From positions 773,501-837,500 of the forward strand of contig NZ_CP090419.1 in the NCBI RefSeq assembly GCF_032716425.1: a stretch of DNA of 64,000 nucleotides. Direction: 5' to 3'. The stretch is from Pseudoalteromonas sp. N1230-9. Its GTDB lineage: Bacteria > Pseudomonadota > Gammaproteobacteria > Enterobacterales > Alteromonadaceae. Below the pieces are notes generated by a model. That model was not told the DNA's origin and did no database searches. It saw only the letters and a list, made by a program, of their open reading frames with translations. Numbering within the stretch: the stretch's first letter is position 1; every line of letters starts with the position of its first letter. This document shows, in pieces, positions 1 to 8,638 of the stretch. The translations under genes and the position numbers were made by a program.

Positions 1-986
1 GCATTGTGCGTGCGTAGGCTGACAAACGATAAACCCAAAATAAAACAGGCACCTGAACAAAAGCCTAAAGTAATAGACCAAAGTAAGGCAAAGCTAGGTG
101 CAGTGAGCAACCCGAATGAGCAAAGTGCGCCTAATAGGGCAAGGCTTAGCGTAAGAATGCGTTGATCTTTTAACTTTGCAAGTAATGGAATAAGTACAAT
201 ACCTGGCAGCGCAGAAGCAGCTTGGAAAGCGCCTTGTAGTGCGCCAGCATGTTGCGCACTATGGCCACCTTCAACCAGAATGCTCGGTAACCAGCCAAGC
301 ATGATATAAGTGAAAAACGAGTTAAAGCCGAGTAAAAGTGTTATTTGCCATGCCAATGACGAATGCCAGACTCTATTTTGTGTCGCATTCGATATTGATG
401 TTTCTTTGGGCATGGTGTGCTGTCTAAGTTGTGGTAACCAAACTAGCACAGCAAGTAAAACTAACAGCGCGTAACTTGCCAGTGCTATCTGCCAGCCTAG
501 TTCTTTATACTCTGCAAGTGGAATGATAAGTGTTGAGTAGCTGCCACCAAATATACCCATTGCCAACACGTAGCTTGATGTCATCACTGCAACTTTATGC
601 GGAAAGTCACGTTTAATCAGGCTTGGCAACAAAACATTACCAATTGCAATACCGACCCCAATCACTGCGGTGCCTATAAACAAAATATTGGCAGAATTTA
701 TGATGCGTGACATCACGCCTGCGCCTATCAAGAGCAGGGCAATAAACAGCGACAGCTCAAGGCCACATTTTTTTGCAAGCCCAGCAGCCATCGGAGAAGC
801 AACCGCAAAGGCGATGAGTGGTAATGTAGTCAGCATACCCGCTTGAGAAGCAGTTAAGTGAAACTGCTCAATTATTTGTTCGAGTACGGGAGCAATGCCT
901 GTAATCGGCGCGCGTAGGCAAGCCGCAATCAGAAAAATGCCTAGCACCAATAGCGCTTTGTTAATTAGGTTTTGAGAGGGTGACAC
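1..986 (-). CDS. CynX/NimT-type MFS transporter (3' end beyond window)
   Basis: Reading leftwards from a GTG at 986, the frame stays open to the window edge and gives a very hydrophobic protein with repeated membrane helices. The N-terminus contains ACLRAPITGIAPVLEQI, which is typical of the CynX/NimT (cyanate, 2-nitroimidazole) branch of the major facilitator superfamily; a later segment has GWLPSILVEGGHSAQHAGAL, also usual there. It is probably an inner-membrane exporter or anion/organic-solute carrier, but the substrate cannot be read from sequence. No in-frame ATG lies near the start and a stop lies just upstream, so GTG 986 is the most upstream usable start. I see no convincing ribosome binding site for it. 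The start codon sits inside one arm of a long inverted repeat (982-1048). The gene follows a TonB-dependent receptor on the same strand. At least 328 codons are visible and the C-terminus is missing. Confidence 0.8.
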   Translation of the reverse strand, partial: MSPSQNLINKALLVLGIFLIAACLRAPITGIAPVLEQIIEQFHLTASQAGMLTTLPLIAFAVASPMAAGLAKKCGLELSLFIALLLIGAGVMSRIINSANILFIGTAVIGVGIAIGNVLLPSLIKRDFPHKVAVMTSSYVLAMGIFGGSYSTLIIPLAEYKELGWQIALASYALLVLLAVLVWLPQLRQHTMPKETSISNATQNRVWHSSLAWQITLLLGFNSFFTYIMLGWLPSILVEGGHSAQHAGALQGAFQAASALPGIVLIPLLAKLKDQRILTLSLALLGALCSFGLLTAPSFALLWSITLGFCSGACFILGLSFVSLRTHN

Positions 987-1048
987 GCTGTTTAGTCGAT
1001 TAGGTAAAAGTTATTACTATCATACCTAATTACTAAACAGCGTGTGTC
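982..1048. repeat. Long imperfect inverted repeat overlapping a start codon
   Basis: The left arm (982-1006, starting GACACGCTGTTTAG) pairs with the right arm (1023-1048, ending CTAAACAGCGTGTGTC) over about 24 bp with a short mismatch in the middle and a small bulge; the loop is 16 nt. It follows the TonB receptor gene (stop at 1083) and includes the GTG start of the transporter. There is no U-tract on either strand, so it is not a textbook intrinsic terminator. It could be an operator dyad or a 3'-end/translation-blocking hairpin. Confidence 0.75.
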
Positions 1049-1082
1049 AACTATGAGACAGCTAACAAAATAATGCGGTTAC

Positions 1083-3143
1083 TTAAAACTGGTAACTTGC
1101 TGATAACATTGCATTGCGTGGCCGACCTGGAAAGTAACGGTCACCGCTAAAGGTTGTGTAGTCAGCGCGCTCTGCATAATGTTCATCAGTAAGGTTATTA
1201 ATTCGCGCAGTCACCGTAAGCTTAGGAGTGAGCTGCCATGCGGCTCTTAAATTAACAAGAGAGTGGCCTTCATAGCTGTGCTGATTTTCGGGGTCTGTAA
1301 AGTAGCTGCTAGTGGTATGCAGCTCAAGCCCAATACGTGTCATGTCGTTTGCTTGCCAAAGTAGCTGCAAGTTTGCGATGTTACGTGGTGCGGTATCAAT
1401 AAGATTGCCATTGATATTAACCCCACCGAGCACTTGATTGTAACTGTAAGTGTGCTTGGCATGGCTCGCGGCAAACTGCATCGATAGGCTTGATGTGATG
1501 GCATAGGCAAGTTCAAGCTCAATTCCACGATGTTGAGTTTGACCATCATTGACATAATAAAAATCACTGTCGCGGAAAATTGTGTTCTTTTTGTTCATGG
1601 CGTAAATGCTCAATACATAATGCAGCTTTGCTTGTTGGCCTTTTAAACCAAGCTCTAAGTTTTTAGCTATTTCAGACTTAAGATCTGCCACATTTTGTTC
1701 GCGTTGCAACTGATAAAGCTCAGCCGCTTGCGGGGCTCGGTAACCTTCAGAAGCATTGGCGTAGAAAAACTGGTTATCAGCATATTGATAGCTCAAGCCA
1801 AGCTTCGGTGAAAAGTTAGTAAAGCGATTAACATCACTTGCAGGGCGAGAGTAGCGACACCCGCCCATTGTGCACTGTGTTCCGTCTTCTTTAGTACGTC
1901 CAGCGAGCATTTGATTTTGATAATCATAGCGCATACGTTCGTATCTACCGCCAAGGCTAATGAGTAAGTCATTCAATTGCCAGTCAAGGTTAATGAAGGG
2001 CGCCAATAAGGTACTTGTTACTTGATAATCGTAATGTTTTCCTTGAGGGACTGTAGCAACTAAGAATGCTGAGCCTTCAGTTGGACTATCTTGATATTGT
2101 AAAAAATCAGCATCAGTAAGCTCACCATCAAAACCCATAGTTAAATGACTTGAATCACTTAACTTATGTTGCCAACTTGATTGCAAGCCAACACCTTGCT
2201 GGGCATTTTCTTCAAGCGGTGTACCAGGTAAAAAGTGTTTAAAAAAGGTCATGCTTTGGTCACGAATATAAGGTGTAAACGTAAAGGTATTAATCTCATC
2301 CCTAGACCAATTTATTTTTGACCATATACGTAAAGAACGTGCTTTACGAAAGGCATCAGGGTTTGGGTTTGATTGCGCAATATCCTCATCCTTATAGCTT
2401 TCAAAGCCCTCAATATAACCTGCTGTTTGTTGATCTAAGTAGGTGTACGTCAAGCCACTATTAACTGTTAAGTTTGCACCATCGAAACGGTGGCGTAATG
2501 ATACTTTTTCTTGGTCAACCCCTTCGTCATCTCGATAGCCAGTATCGCGAGTAATACTGGCATTGATGCCAAAACCTTGTTGACCAAAATCATGGCCAGA
2601 ACCTAGTTTGTAACGAGTGTAGCCAAACGAGCCGTAATCAAAACCAAATCGGTTATGGTCGTAGGTCGAATCAGGGGTGATCACGTTGATCACCCCATGC
2701 ACTGCATTTGAGCCATAAAGCGCAGAACCTGGGCCCTTTAGTACTTCAATACGCTCGGCCATTTCTGTGTGTGCTTCGAATAACTCGTTAATGTTACAAA
2801 AACCTGCAGCACGCAGCGGTATGCCATCTTCAGCTGTGAGTAAGCCGCCGCATGCACCAGCACCAGAAAAAACAGGCGAACGTAAAGCGGGTAAATACTC
2901 TTGGCCATTGCCGTGTTGAAGATTTGCACCAGCAACTTGCTTAAGGGCTTGTTCAATATGGGTTGGCGCAATGAGTGCTAATTGTTGCTTTGAAATATTA
3001 CTCACAACAACGGGCAGAGGATCGGCAAGCACCTCTGTGCGAGAGGCAGTTGTCGTAATATGCTCAAGTTCAGTTGTCGCTGCATATGACTGTAAACTTA
3101 AAAGTTGTAAGCCAGTGAGTGCTGGGAGGAATAATAATTTCAT
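1083..3143 (-). CDS. TonB-dependent outer-membrane receptor
   Basis: The 686-residue protein starts with a signal peptide (MKLLFLPALTGLQLLSLQSYA), followed by a short TonB-box-like stretch (residues about 25-33), a plug domain (about 40-155, containing MAERIEVLKGPGSALYGSNA) and a 22-strand-type barrel that ends in SYQF with the usual terminal aromatic residue. It should import a scarce ligand across the outer membrane using TonB energy. The size fits siderophore, haem or vitamin receptors rather than the ~950-residue glycan receptors such as the one at 27547. Two cysteine pairs stand out, one in the plug (GACGG and GFCNI) and one in a barrel loop (TQCTMGGCRY), and probably form disulphides. 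I found no cobalamin or thiamine riboswitch and no clear Fur box upstream, so the ligand stays open. The CynX-type transporter follows on the same strand. Confidence 0.9.
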   Translation of the reverse strand: MKLLFLPALTGLQLLSLQSYAATTELEHITTTASRTEVLADPLPVVVSNISKQQLALIAPTHIEQALKQVAGANLQHGNGQEYLPALRSPVFSGAGACGGLLTAEDGIPLRAAGFCNINELFEAHTEMAERIEVLKGPGSALYGSNAVHGVINVITPDSTYDHNRFGFDYGSFGYTRYKLGSGHDFGQQGFGINASITRDTGYRDDEGVDQEKVSLRHRFDGANLTVNSGLTYTYLDQQTAGYIEGFESYKDEDIAQSNPNPDAFRKARSLRIWSKINWSRDEINTFTFTPYIRDQSMTFFKHFLPGTPLEENAQQGVGLQSSWQHKLSDSSHLTMGFDGELTDADFLQYQDSPTEGSAFLVATVPQGKHYDYQVTSTLLAPFINLDWQLNDLLISLGGRYERMRYDYQNQMLAGRTKEDGTQCTMGGCRYSRPASDVNRFTNFSPKLGLSYQYADNQFFYANASEGYRAPQAAELYQLQREQNVADLKSEIAKNLELGLKGQQAKLHYVLSIYAMNKKNTIFRDSDFYYVNDGQTQHRGIELELAYAITSSLSMQFAASHAKHTYSYNQVLGGVNINGNLIDTAPRNIANLQLLWQANDMTRIGLELHTTSSYFTDPENQHSYEGHSLVNLRAAWQLTPKLTVTARINNLTDEHYAERADYTTFSGDRYFPGRPRNAMLSASYQF

Positions 3144-3446
3144 GAACGCCTTTAGGTTAATTACAACAAAAAATAGAGGGTAACTGCTTTTTGAAGTAGG
3201 TAAAAGTATTCGAGGTTAATGGCCTTACTTAAGTAATGTTCCTGCGATTGCTATGAAAGAGATGTTTGATTTAAAAAGAGCAACAATAAGTATCAGAGCG
3301 CAGTTTAAGTTTAAAGAAGTGTAAATGTTGGTTTTTTAACGTGTTGATATGTAAGTAATAAGGTTTTTTAATTGTAATCCTTCATCTATGATTCAGTCGC
3401 AAACGTTAGGCTTTTGTAACAAGAGCAAACGTAGAGGGTCTCTATT
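3144..3446. other. Divergent intergenic region, no firm elements
   Basis: These 303 bases separate the TonB receptor (leftward) from the small basic exported protein (rightward) and must hold both promoters. A TATGAT at 3387-3392 could be a -10 hexamer for the rightward gene, but no good -35 lies upstream. The rightward gene has a purine-rich AGAGGG about 11 bases before its ATG. I see no riboswitch, repeat or small gene here. Confidence 0.4.
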
Positions 3447-3884
3447 ATGAACAAAATAATTACTATCTCTTTGGCTGTGTTAGGTTTGAGTTTAATACCT
3501 GCAGAAGCAAGTGCTAGGCATGATCGTGATCATGATAGATATGAGCACAAACACGAACGTAAAAAGCATCATAAACATAAAAAACACTATAAGTATAAAA
3601 AACATCATAAGCATCATGAACATTACGATAGATATGATCGCTATAGTTATCGTGACTTACCGCCTGGTCTTTATAAGAAAGTAGGGCATGGTGGTCGTTT
3701 ACCGCCGGGTTGGTATAAACGCTACCATCATGGTGATATTTTAGACCGTGATATTTATCGTCATGGCCGAGTAATCAAACGCCGTGATAGAAATGGCATC
3801 ATTGCAATAGAAATTGACGATCGCCTTATTCATCTTGTTCACGATACGCGTGAAATTCTATCCATTGTTTCGCGCCACCGTTAA
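3447..3884 (+). CDS. His/Lys-rich exported protein with LPPG repeats (CigR/RcnB-like)
   Basis: This 145-residue protein has a signal peptide (cleavage near AEASA, about residue 22), then a strongly basic tract (about 24-70) of alternating His, Lys, Asp and Tyr, then a compact C-terminal domain with LPPGLYKKV and LPPGWYKRY followed by GDILDRDIYRHGRV. The paired LPPG motifs recall periplasmic RcnB/CigR-type proteins; this is a resemblance, not a firm assignment. The histidine tract would be suited to metal or polyanion binding, which is inference. The next gene at 3985 encodes a paralogue of the C-terminal domain without the His-rich tract, so the pair arose by tandem duplication. An intrinsic terminator (3893-3916) follows directly, so the two copies are probably transcribed partly independently. 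Confidence 0.7.
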   Translation: MNKIITISLAVLGLSLIPAEASARHDRDHDRYEHKHERKKHHKHKKHYKYKKHHKHHEHYDRYDRYSYRDLPPGLYKKVGHGGRLPPGWYKRYHHGDILDRDIYRHGRVIKRRDRNGIIAIEIDDRLIHLVHDTREILSIVSRHR

Positions 3885-3892
3885 TTATGTTT

Positions 3893-3916
3893 AAAGCCGC
3901 TTATGCGGCTTTTTTT
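3893..3916 (+). terminator. Intrinsic terminator
   Basis: AAAGCCGC, a TTAT loop and GCGGCTTT form an 8-bp stem followed by further T residues. It sits 9 bases after the stop of the His-rich gene and ahead of its paralogue. Confidence 0.85.
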
Positions 3917-3984
3917 ATGAAATTTCACTGCGTGTTCAGCATTCATTGCTAGGCTTAAGAAGGTTAACTAAAAGGAGCATTCAT

Positions 3985-4305
3985 ATGAGAACGCTATTAA
4001 TGGTTTTTGCTGTGGGTTTAGCTGTTATCGCCACTGGTGTGCAGGCTAAAGACAAAGATAAAGAGAAAAATAAGGGAAAGAGCTTACCACCTGGCTTGGA
4101 AAAGAAAGTTGCTAGCGGTGGAGAGCTCCCACCAGGTTGGCAGAAAAAATACCGTAAAGGAGATATCCTAGATCGTGATATTTATCGCCATGGGAAGGTC
4201 ATTAAGTCTCGCGACAGAGATGGTCTTATTTCTATCCAAGAGGATGGGACAGTGGTACGCTTAGTTGAAGATACGCGAGAAATCATTTCTATTTTGAGCA
4301 GATAA
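3985..4305 (+). CDS. Small exported basic protein, paralogue of the upstream gene
   Basis: The protein has 106 residues: a signal peptide ending near VQAKD (about residue 22), a short Lys/Asp/Glu-rich linker, then LPPGLEKKV, LPPGWQKKY and GDILDRDIYRHGKV, closely matching the C-terminal half of the protein at 3447-3884. An open frame extends upstream to 3946, but I chose the ATG at 3985 because AAAGGAG (3971-3977) is well spaced before it and the signal peptide begins there. It lacks the His-rich tract of its neighbour. The function is unknown; the fold is probably the same periplasmic RcnB/CigR-like domain. The phosphatase-family gene begins 17 bases after the stop, so they may share a transcript. 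Confidence 0.7.
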   Translation: MRTLLMVFAVGLAVIATGVQAKDKDKEKNKGKSLPPGLEKKVASGGELPPGWQKKYRKGDILDRDIYRHGKVIKSRDRDGLISIQEDGTVVRLVEDTREIISILSR

Positions 4306-4322
4306 CTAAACGTGGGAGCAGT

Positions 4323-5396
4323 ATGATTTATGTTTTAATCGGTGTATTGACGCTATTACTTATCATCACCTTATTACCTATGTCATATTGCCAGCATTAT
4401 TTGGTGCGAAGCTGTGACTTTGTTAGGTTACAAGTGTTTTATTTGGCGGCATTTTGCTGCGCAGCTTCAAGCTACTTAGTTATATCTCAATCGTCGTTTT
4501 TATCACTTAGCTGTGTATTCTTAAGCATTATTATTTTGCTACTACAAGGGAAGTGGATTTACCCTTATACACCATTTGCTAAGCAGGAGGTATTAGCCAG
4601 TTCCAAGGATGCTGAACACAGCATTCGTATTATGTCGGCTAATGTACTGATGTCTAATGAGCGCTATGAAGCGCTCATTTCATTAGTTAATAAGCACCAA
4701 CCCGACCTACTTATTACGCTCGAATCAGACATCATTTGGCAGCAGCAATTAAAAGGACTTGAGAGCGATTACCCGCACCGAATATATTGCCCTAAAGATA
4801 ATCGTTACGGAATGCATTTATACAGTAAATATAAAATAAAACGCTATCAGATTTGTGAGTTGATTGAAGATGATATTCCCTCAATTCATATTTTATTTGA
4901 AGACGCTGATGGCGTTGAAATGCAAGGGCACTTTATTCACCCTGCACCACCTAGTCCAACCGAAGAAGACAGCTCTCGCACTCGCGATACTGAACTTATT
5001 ATTCTTGCCAAAGCACTCAAAAAGCTACGCCGTCCTTGCATTGTCGCCGGTGATTTAAATGATGTGGCATGGTCTCGTACAACGCGATTATTTATGAAGA
5101 TTTCTGGCTTTTTAGACCCACGTAAAGGGCGCGGTTTCTTTAATACTTTTCATGCTGAATATTTCTTTATGCGCTGGCCGCTCGACCATTTATTTCACAG
5201 TAATGACTTTACGGTAAAACGCATTGAGCGATTGGCTAAGTATGGTTCAGATCACTTTGCTTTACTTACTGAGCTGGTTTATAAACCCAATGCGTGTAAT
5301 CAAAAACAAACCGAGCGAATAGATGAAGATGTGGCAGTTGAGGAATTAAAAATGCCCAGTGCATCGAAGCACCAAGTTCCCATGTTCGATGATTAA
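4323..5396 (+). CDS. Membrane-anchored endonuclease/exonuclease/phosphatase family protein
   Basis: The 357-residue product starts with two or three hydrophobic helices (about residues 1-85), then carries an EEP-superfamily domain (about 98-325). Visible signatures are IMSANVLMSNERY, LLITLESDIIW (metal-binding Glu), VAGDLNDVAWS (Asp-Asn pair) and the terminal GSDHFAL (catalytic His). The layout, membrane stem followed by an EEP domain, is like YafD-type proteins. The domain family cleaves phosphodiester or phosphomonoester bonds in nucleic acids, lipids or inositol phosphates; the real substrate and the side of the membrane cannot be told from sequence. GGAG lies just before the ATG. The last ~30 residues are polar and probably disordered. 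Confidence 0.85.
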   Translation: MIYVLIGVLTLLLIITLLPMSYCQHYLVRSCDFVRLQVFYLAAFCCAASSYLVISQSSFLSLSCVFLSIIILLLQGKWIYPYTPFAKQEVLASSKDAEHSIRIMSANVLMSNERYEALISLVNKHQPDLLITLESDIIWQQQLKGLESDYPHRIYCPKDNRYGMHLYSKYKIKRYQICELIEDDIPSIHILFEDADGVEMQGHFIHPAPPSPTEEDSSRTRDTELIILAKALKKLRRPCIVAGDLNDVAWSRTTRLFMKISGFLDPRKGRGFFNTFHAEYFFMRWPLDHLFHSNDFTVKRIERLAKYGSDHFALLTELVYKPNACNQKQTERIDEDVAVEELKMPSASKHQVPMFDD

Positions 5397-5420
5397 AGCA
5401 CTACTAATAGTAAGTAAAAG

Positions 5421-5448
5421 AAAAGGGCTCAATTGAGCCCTTGTTGTT
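5421..5448. terminator. Bidirectional intrinsic terminator
   Basis: AAGGGCTCAATTGAGCCCTT at 5423-5442 is a perfect 20-base palindrome between two convergent genes. The rightward side continues TTGTTGTT; the leftward side reads a T-rich CCCTTTTCTTTTAC, so it can serve both. Confidence 0.8.
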
Positions 5449-6823
5449 ATTCATTGACCATAACGGTTTTTATATTCACAAATTCGCGTAATCCAAAACC
5501 GCCATGCTCACGGCCATAACCGCTATCTTTTACGCCACCGAAAGGCAGATTTGGTTGCGCCAAGCCATAGCCATTGATATTGACCATGCCTGTATCAAAG
5601 TGGTGTTTGGCAAGTTCAATAGCCTGCTTTTCATTTTTCGAGAAAATACCACCGCCTAGACCATAGCGGGAGTCGTTTGCAATGCGCATAGCATCGTCGT
5701 TATCTTTGGCTTTGATAAGAGATGCAACAGGGCCAAACAGTTCGTCATCATACGCTGGCATGCCAGGCTTAATATTTTCAAGTAAGGTTGCAGGATAATA
5801 AAAACCTTCACGTTCGGGGATTTCACCTCCCACCACTGCATCAGCACCCGCTTCAATAGACTCTTTGACTTGCTGATGTAGCTTGTCGCGCAAGTCTTCA
5901 CGAGCCATTGGACCTAAATCGCTATCATTTTCATTAGGATCGCCCATTTTTGTATTTTCAAATTGCTTTTTGATCATTGCTTTAAAATCACTATAAAGCG
6001 CATCGACAACCACAAAGCGTTTTGCAGACACACAGGTTTGCCCGTTATTTATTAGACGACCTTGTGTACATGCGCTGATAGCGGTTTCAAGATCAGCATC
6101 ATCCAGTACAACGTACGCATCGTTACTGCCAAGTTCGAGGACGGTTTTCTTCACATATTTCCCTGCGCGTTCAGCAACCTTTTTACCAGTGCCATCACTG
6201 CCTGTGAACGTAACGCCACGAATCGCTTTGTGTTCTATTAATTCACTGGCCGTTTTGCCATCGATTAAAAGATTTTTAAAGCAATAGTCTGGGAAGCCTG
6301 CTTGTGCAAATAGCTGTTCAATTTTTTCAGCCATGCCAAATACATTACCTGCATGCTTTAATACCGTCGTATTGCCCGCCATAATATTTGCACAGGCATA
6401 ACGAATAACTTGATAAAGTGGGAAGTTCCAAGGTTGAATACCCAAAATAACGCCTATTGGCTGATAGGTAACGATTGCATGGCCGCCTTGCATATCACGC
6501 TTTTCATCTGCTAGTACTTTTGGGCCCTGTTCAGCGGTATAGCGACAGATAGCAGCGCATAGCTCAACTTCTTGTAAACCTTGCTGATAAAGCTTGCCCA
6601 TTTCATCTGTCATAAGCTGTGCAATATCTTGCTTATTCGACTCAATAATACTGGCTAGCTTATTGAGATGCTCTGCGCGTTTAGTTAATGATGTTTCACG
6701 CCACGCTTTAAATGCTTCATGGCATTTATCTACTTCTGCTTGCGCCTTTTCTAAAGACAAGAGAGTATATGTTTCGAGAGGTTGCTCTGTAGTCGGATTG
6801 ATTGTGGTTACAGTGTCAGTCAT
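5447..6823 (-). CDS. NAD(P)-dependent aldehyde dehydrogenase, Sad/YneI-like (succinate semialdehyde)
   Basis: The 458-residue enzyme belongs to the aldehyde dehydrogenase superfamily and oxidises an aldehyde to its acid with NAD(P). It keeps IQPWNFPLYQVIR, the cofactor-loop TFTGSDGTGKKVAERAGKYV, the general-base Glu in TVLELGSND, and the catalytic Cys in NNGQTCVSAKRF. Length and sequence match E. coli Sad (YneI) better than GabD, so succinate semialdehyde is the best guess, with GABA or polyamine catabolism as context. The open frame reaches 6874, but AAGGAG followed by ATAATGATG places the start at 6823 (the second ATG, spacing 6) or 6826. It is a single gene, facing away from the nitronate monooxygenase gene. 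Confidence 0.88.
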   Translation of the reverse strand: MTDTVTTINPTTEQPLETYTLLSLEKAQAEVDKCHEAFKAWRETSLTKRAEHLNKLASIIESNKQDIAQLMTDEMGKLYQQGLQEVELCAAICRYTAEQGPKVLADEKRDMQGGHAIVTYQPIGVILGIQPWNFPLYQVIRYACANIMAGNTTVLKHAGNVFGMAEKIEQLFAQAGFPDYCFKNLLIDGKTASELIEHKAIRGVTFTGSDGTGKKVAERAGKYVKKTVLELGSNDAYVVLDDADLETAISACTQGRLINNGQTCVSAKRFVVVDALYSDFKAMIKKQFENTKMGDPNENDSDLGPMAREDLRDKLHQQVKESIEAGADAVVGGEIPEREGFYYPATLLENIKPGMPAYDDELFGPVASLIKAKDNDDAMRIANDSRYGLGGGIFSKNEKQAIELAKHHFDTGMVNINGYGLAQPNLPFGGVKDSGYGREHGGFGLREFVNIKTVMVNE

Positions 6824-6988
6824 CATTATCTCCTTACAAAAAATGTAAAGGGTAACCTGCAAGGCGAACACCACTTTTATATTTATTTATCTGTTTGTTT
6901 TTTATGGCTTATTTTTATATTTATTCAAGTGCTCATAAGCAGGTTATGTAAAAACTGCAAACAGATGCAAAACTTACAAGGATAGGCA

Positions 6989-8026
6989 ATGAAAAAATCA
7001 TACTTCGATACAGAATTGGCGATTATTCAAGCCCCCATGGCTGGAGTACAAAATGCAAGGTTAGCAGAGGCTGTTTGCCAAGCGGGTGGGTTGGGGTCTT
7101 TACCTTGTGCAATGTTATCTAAAGAGCAATTGGTAAGTGAGCTTGAGTATTTAAGTAATGCCAATGACAAGCCTTACAATTTAAACTTCTTTTGTCACCA
7201 TACTCCAACTTATACAAAACAGCAGCAAGCTGCTTGGCATACCTTACTTTCTCCTTACCTAGAGGAGTTTGATGTTGATACATCGGCACTTTCAACCGTT
7301 GCCTCACGCCAGCCAATTAATCAAGACATTATTGATGTGATAGCACCTTATAAGCCGCCAGTGATCAGCTTTCATTTTGGCTTACCTGAAGCAGCCATTA
7401 TTTCGCAAATTAAAAAGTGGGGTGGCAAGGTGATTTCATCTGCAACTACACTAGCAGAAGCTAAATGGTTAGTTGAGAGTGGGGCAGATGCTGTAATAGC
7501 ACAAGGGCTTGAGGCTGGTGGTCATCGAGGTCATTTTTTATCGATGGATTTATCATTGCAACTGACCACCAAAGAGTTGGTTCGTACTTGTGTCGAACTT
7601 GATATCCCAACAATTGCAGCGGGGGGCATTGCAACGCCAGAGGATGTGAGTTTCTATCAAAAGTTAGGTGTGATTGCAGTTCAAGTGGGGAGTGCTTATT
7701 TACTGACAGAAGAGGCAACAACAAGCTCGTTACACCGCCAAGCATTAATGTCTCAGCAAGTAGGCAGCACTGAACTTACGACTTTATTTTCAGGACGTGC
7801 AGCACGCGGGATAACGAATAGAGTGATGGAAGAGTTAGGCGCAATTCCTCAACATGTACCTCCTTTTCCTTATGCATCGATCGCAATCACGGCATTACGA
7901 ACTCATGCAGAAGCAAACAATGATAGTGGTTTTTCGCCCCTTTGGTGCGGAGAAAAATTTATTAACCGTGATGGGGTGAGCGCAGCAAAGATCACTCAGT
8001 TGCTAATGCAAGGATGGCAAGATTGA
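6989..8026 (+). CDS. Nitronate monooxygenase (2-nitropropane dioxygenase family)
   Basis: The 345-residue TIM-barrel flavoprotein begins with IIQAPMAGVQNARLAEAV and carries the FMN phosphate-binding and active-site segments AQGLEAGGHRGHF (with the conserved catalytic-base His), PTIAAGGIATPEDV and AVQVGSAYLLTEEA. The family oxidises alkyl nitronates such as propionate-3-nitronate, a detoxification role, with FMN and O2. AAGGA precedes the ATG. The stop overlaps the start of a Crp-like regulator gene, so the two are cotranscribed and translationally coupled; this suggests the regulator may control this unit, which is inference. Confidence 0.88.
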   Translation: MKKSYFDTELAIIQAPMAGVQNARLAEAVCQAGGLGSLPCAMLSKEQLVSELEYLSNANDKPYNLNFFCHHTPTYTKQQQAAWHTLLSPYLEEFDVDTSALSTVASRQPINQDIIDVIAPYKPPVISFHFGLPEAAIISQIKKWGGKVISSATTLAEAKWLVESGADAVIAQGLEAGGHRGHFLSMDLSLQLTTKELVRTCVELDIPTIAAGGIATPEDVSFYQKLGVIAVQVGSAYLLTEEATTSSLHRQALMSQQVGSTELTTLFSGRAARGITNRVMEELGAIPQHVPPFPYASIAITALRTHAEANNDSGFSPLWCGEKFINRDGVSAAKITQLLMQGWQD

Positions 8027-8589
8027 CGGATACGCAGTTACTTGAACTGGGAGATAGCTACCAGCAACTTGCAGAGCAATTAAAGCACCAGTTAGCGGGG
8101 AGCTATCCAATCAAGCGTTATGTGCGTGATGACGTGCTTTTAAGGCAAGGAGCGCTGCAAACTCATGGTTATCTTATTTTATCGGGTGTACTCGGAGCAC
8201 TCCATGCGAGTGAAAATGGTGGGCAAAAGTGCAAAGAGTTTTACTTTCAAGATGAATTTGCCTTGCTCTATGGTAATTGGTTAACACACACGCCAGCTCT
8301 TTATCAGCTTAAAGTCATTCGTGACGCTAAAGTAATAAAAGTACCGCTTACATTACTTGAGCAGCCTTTGAATCAAATGATGAAGCAGCAACTTGTTACC
8401 CAGCAGTTGCTATTCAAAGAAGCAAAGGAAGCCTTTTTATTACTTAACTCCCCACAGCAACGTTATGAATATTTACTTGCTAAAAAGCCCCATTGGTTGG
8501 CTCAGTTGAGCTTAACAGAAGTTGCAATGTATATTGGTATTTCCGCTATTTCATTATCACGAATTCGTAAGCGTCTTAACTTAAGTTAA
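8014..8589 (+). CDS. Crp/Fnr-family transcriptional regulator
   Basis: The ~190-residue protein has an N-terminal cyclic-nucleotide-binding-type beta-roll (about 25-115, with DDVLLRQGALQTHGYLILSG) and a short C-terminal winged helix (LSLTEVAMYIGISAISLSRIRKRL). The beta-roll lacks the usual cAMP phosphate cassette and I see no Cys cluster for an Fe-S centre, so the effector is unknown. I list the ATG at 8014, but AAGGATGG at 8010-8017 fits better with a TTG at 8023, which overlaps the upstream stop as TTGA; the product would then be 188 residues. Either way it is coupled to the nitronate monooxygenase gene. Confidence 0.82.
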   Translation: MARLTDTQLLELGDSYQQLAEQLKHQLAGSYPIKRYVRDDVLLRQGALQTHGYLILSGVLGALHASENGGQKCKEFYFQDEFALLYGNWLTHTPALYQLKVIRDAKVIKVPLTLLEQPLNQMMKQQLVTQQLLFKEAKEAFLLLNSPQQRYEYLLAKKPHWLAQLSLTEVAMYIGISAISLSRIRKRLNLS

Positions 8590-8638
8590 GGCGCGATAGA
8601 GTGCGGCGCATTACACTGCTGTTTTTTCAGGAGTTGTC

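Noticed and set aside
3144..3446. Cobalamin or thiamine riboswitch, or Fur box, before the first TonB receptor
   Set aside because: I read both strands for the conserved riboswitch boxes and for a GATAATGATAATCATTATC-like site and found no convincing match.
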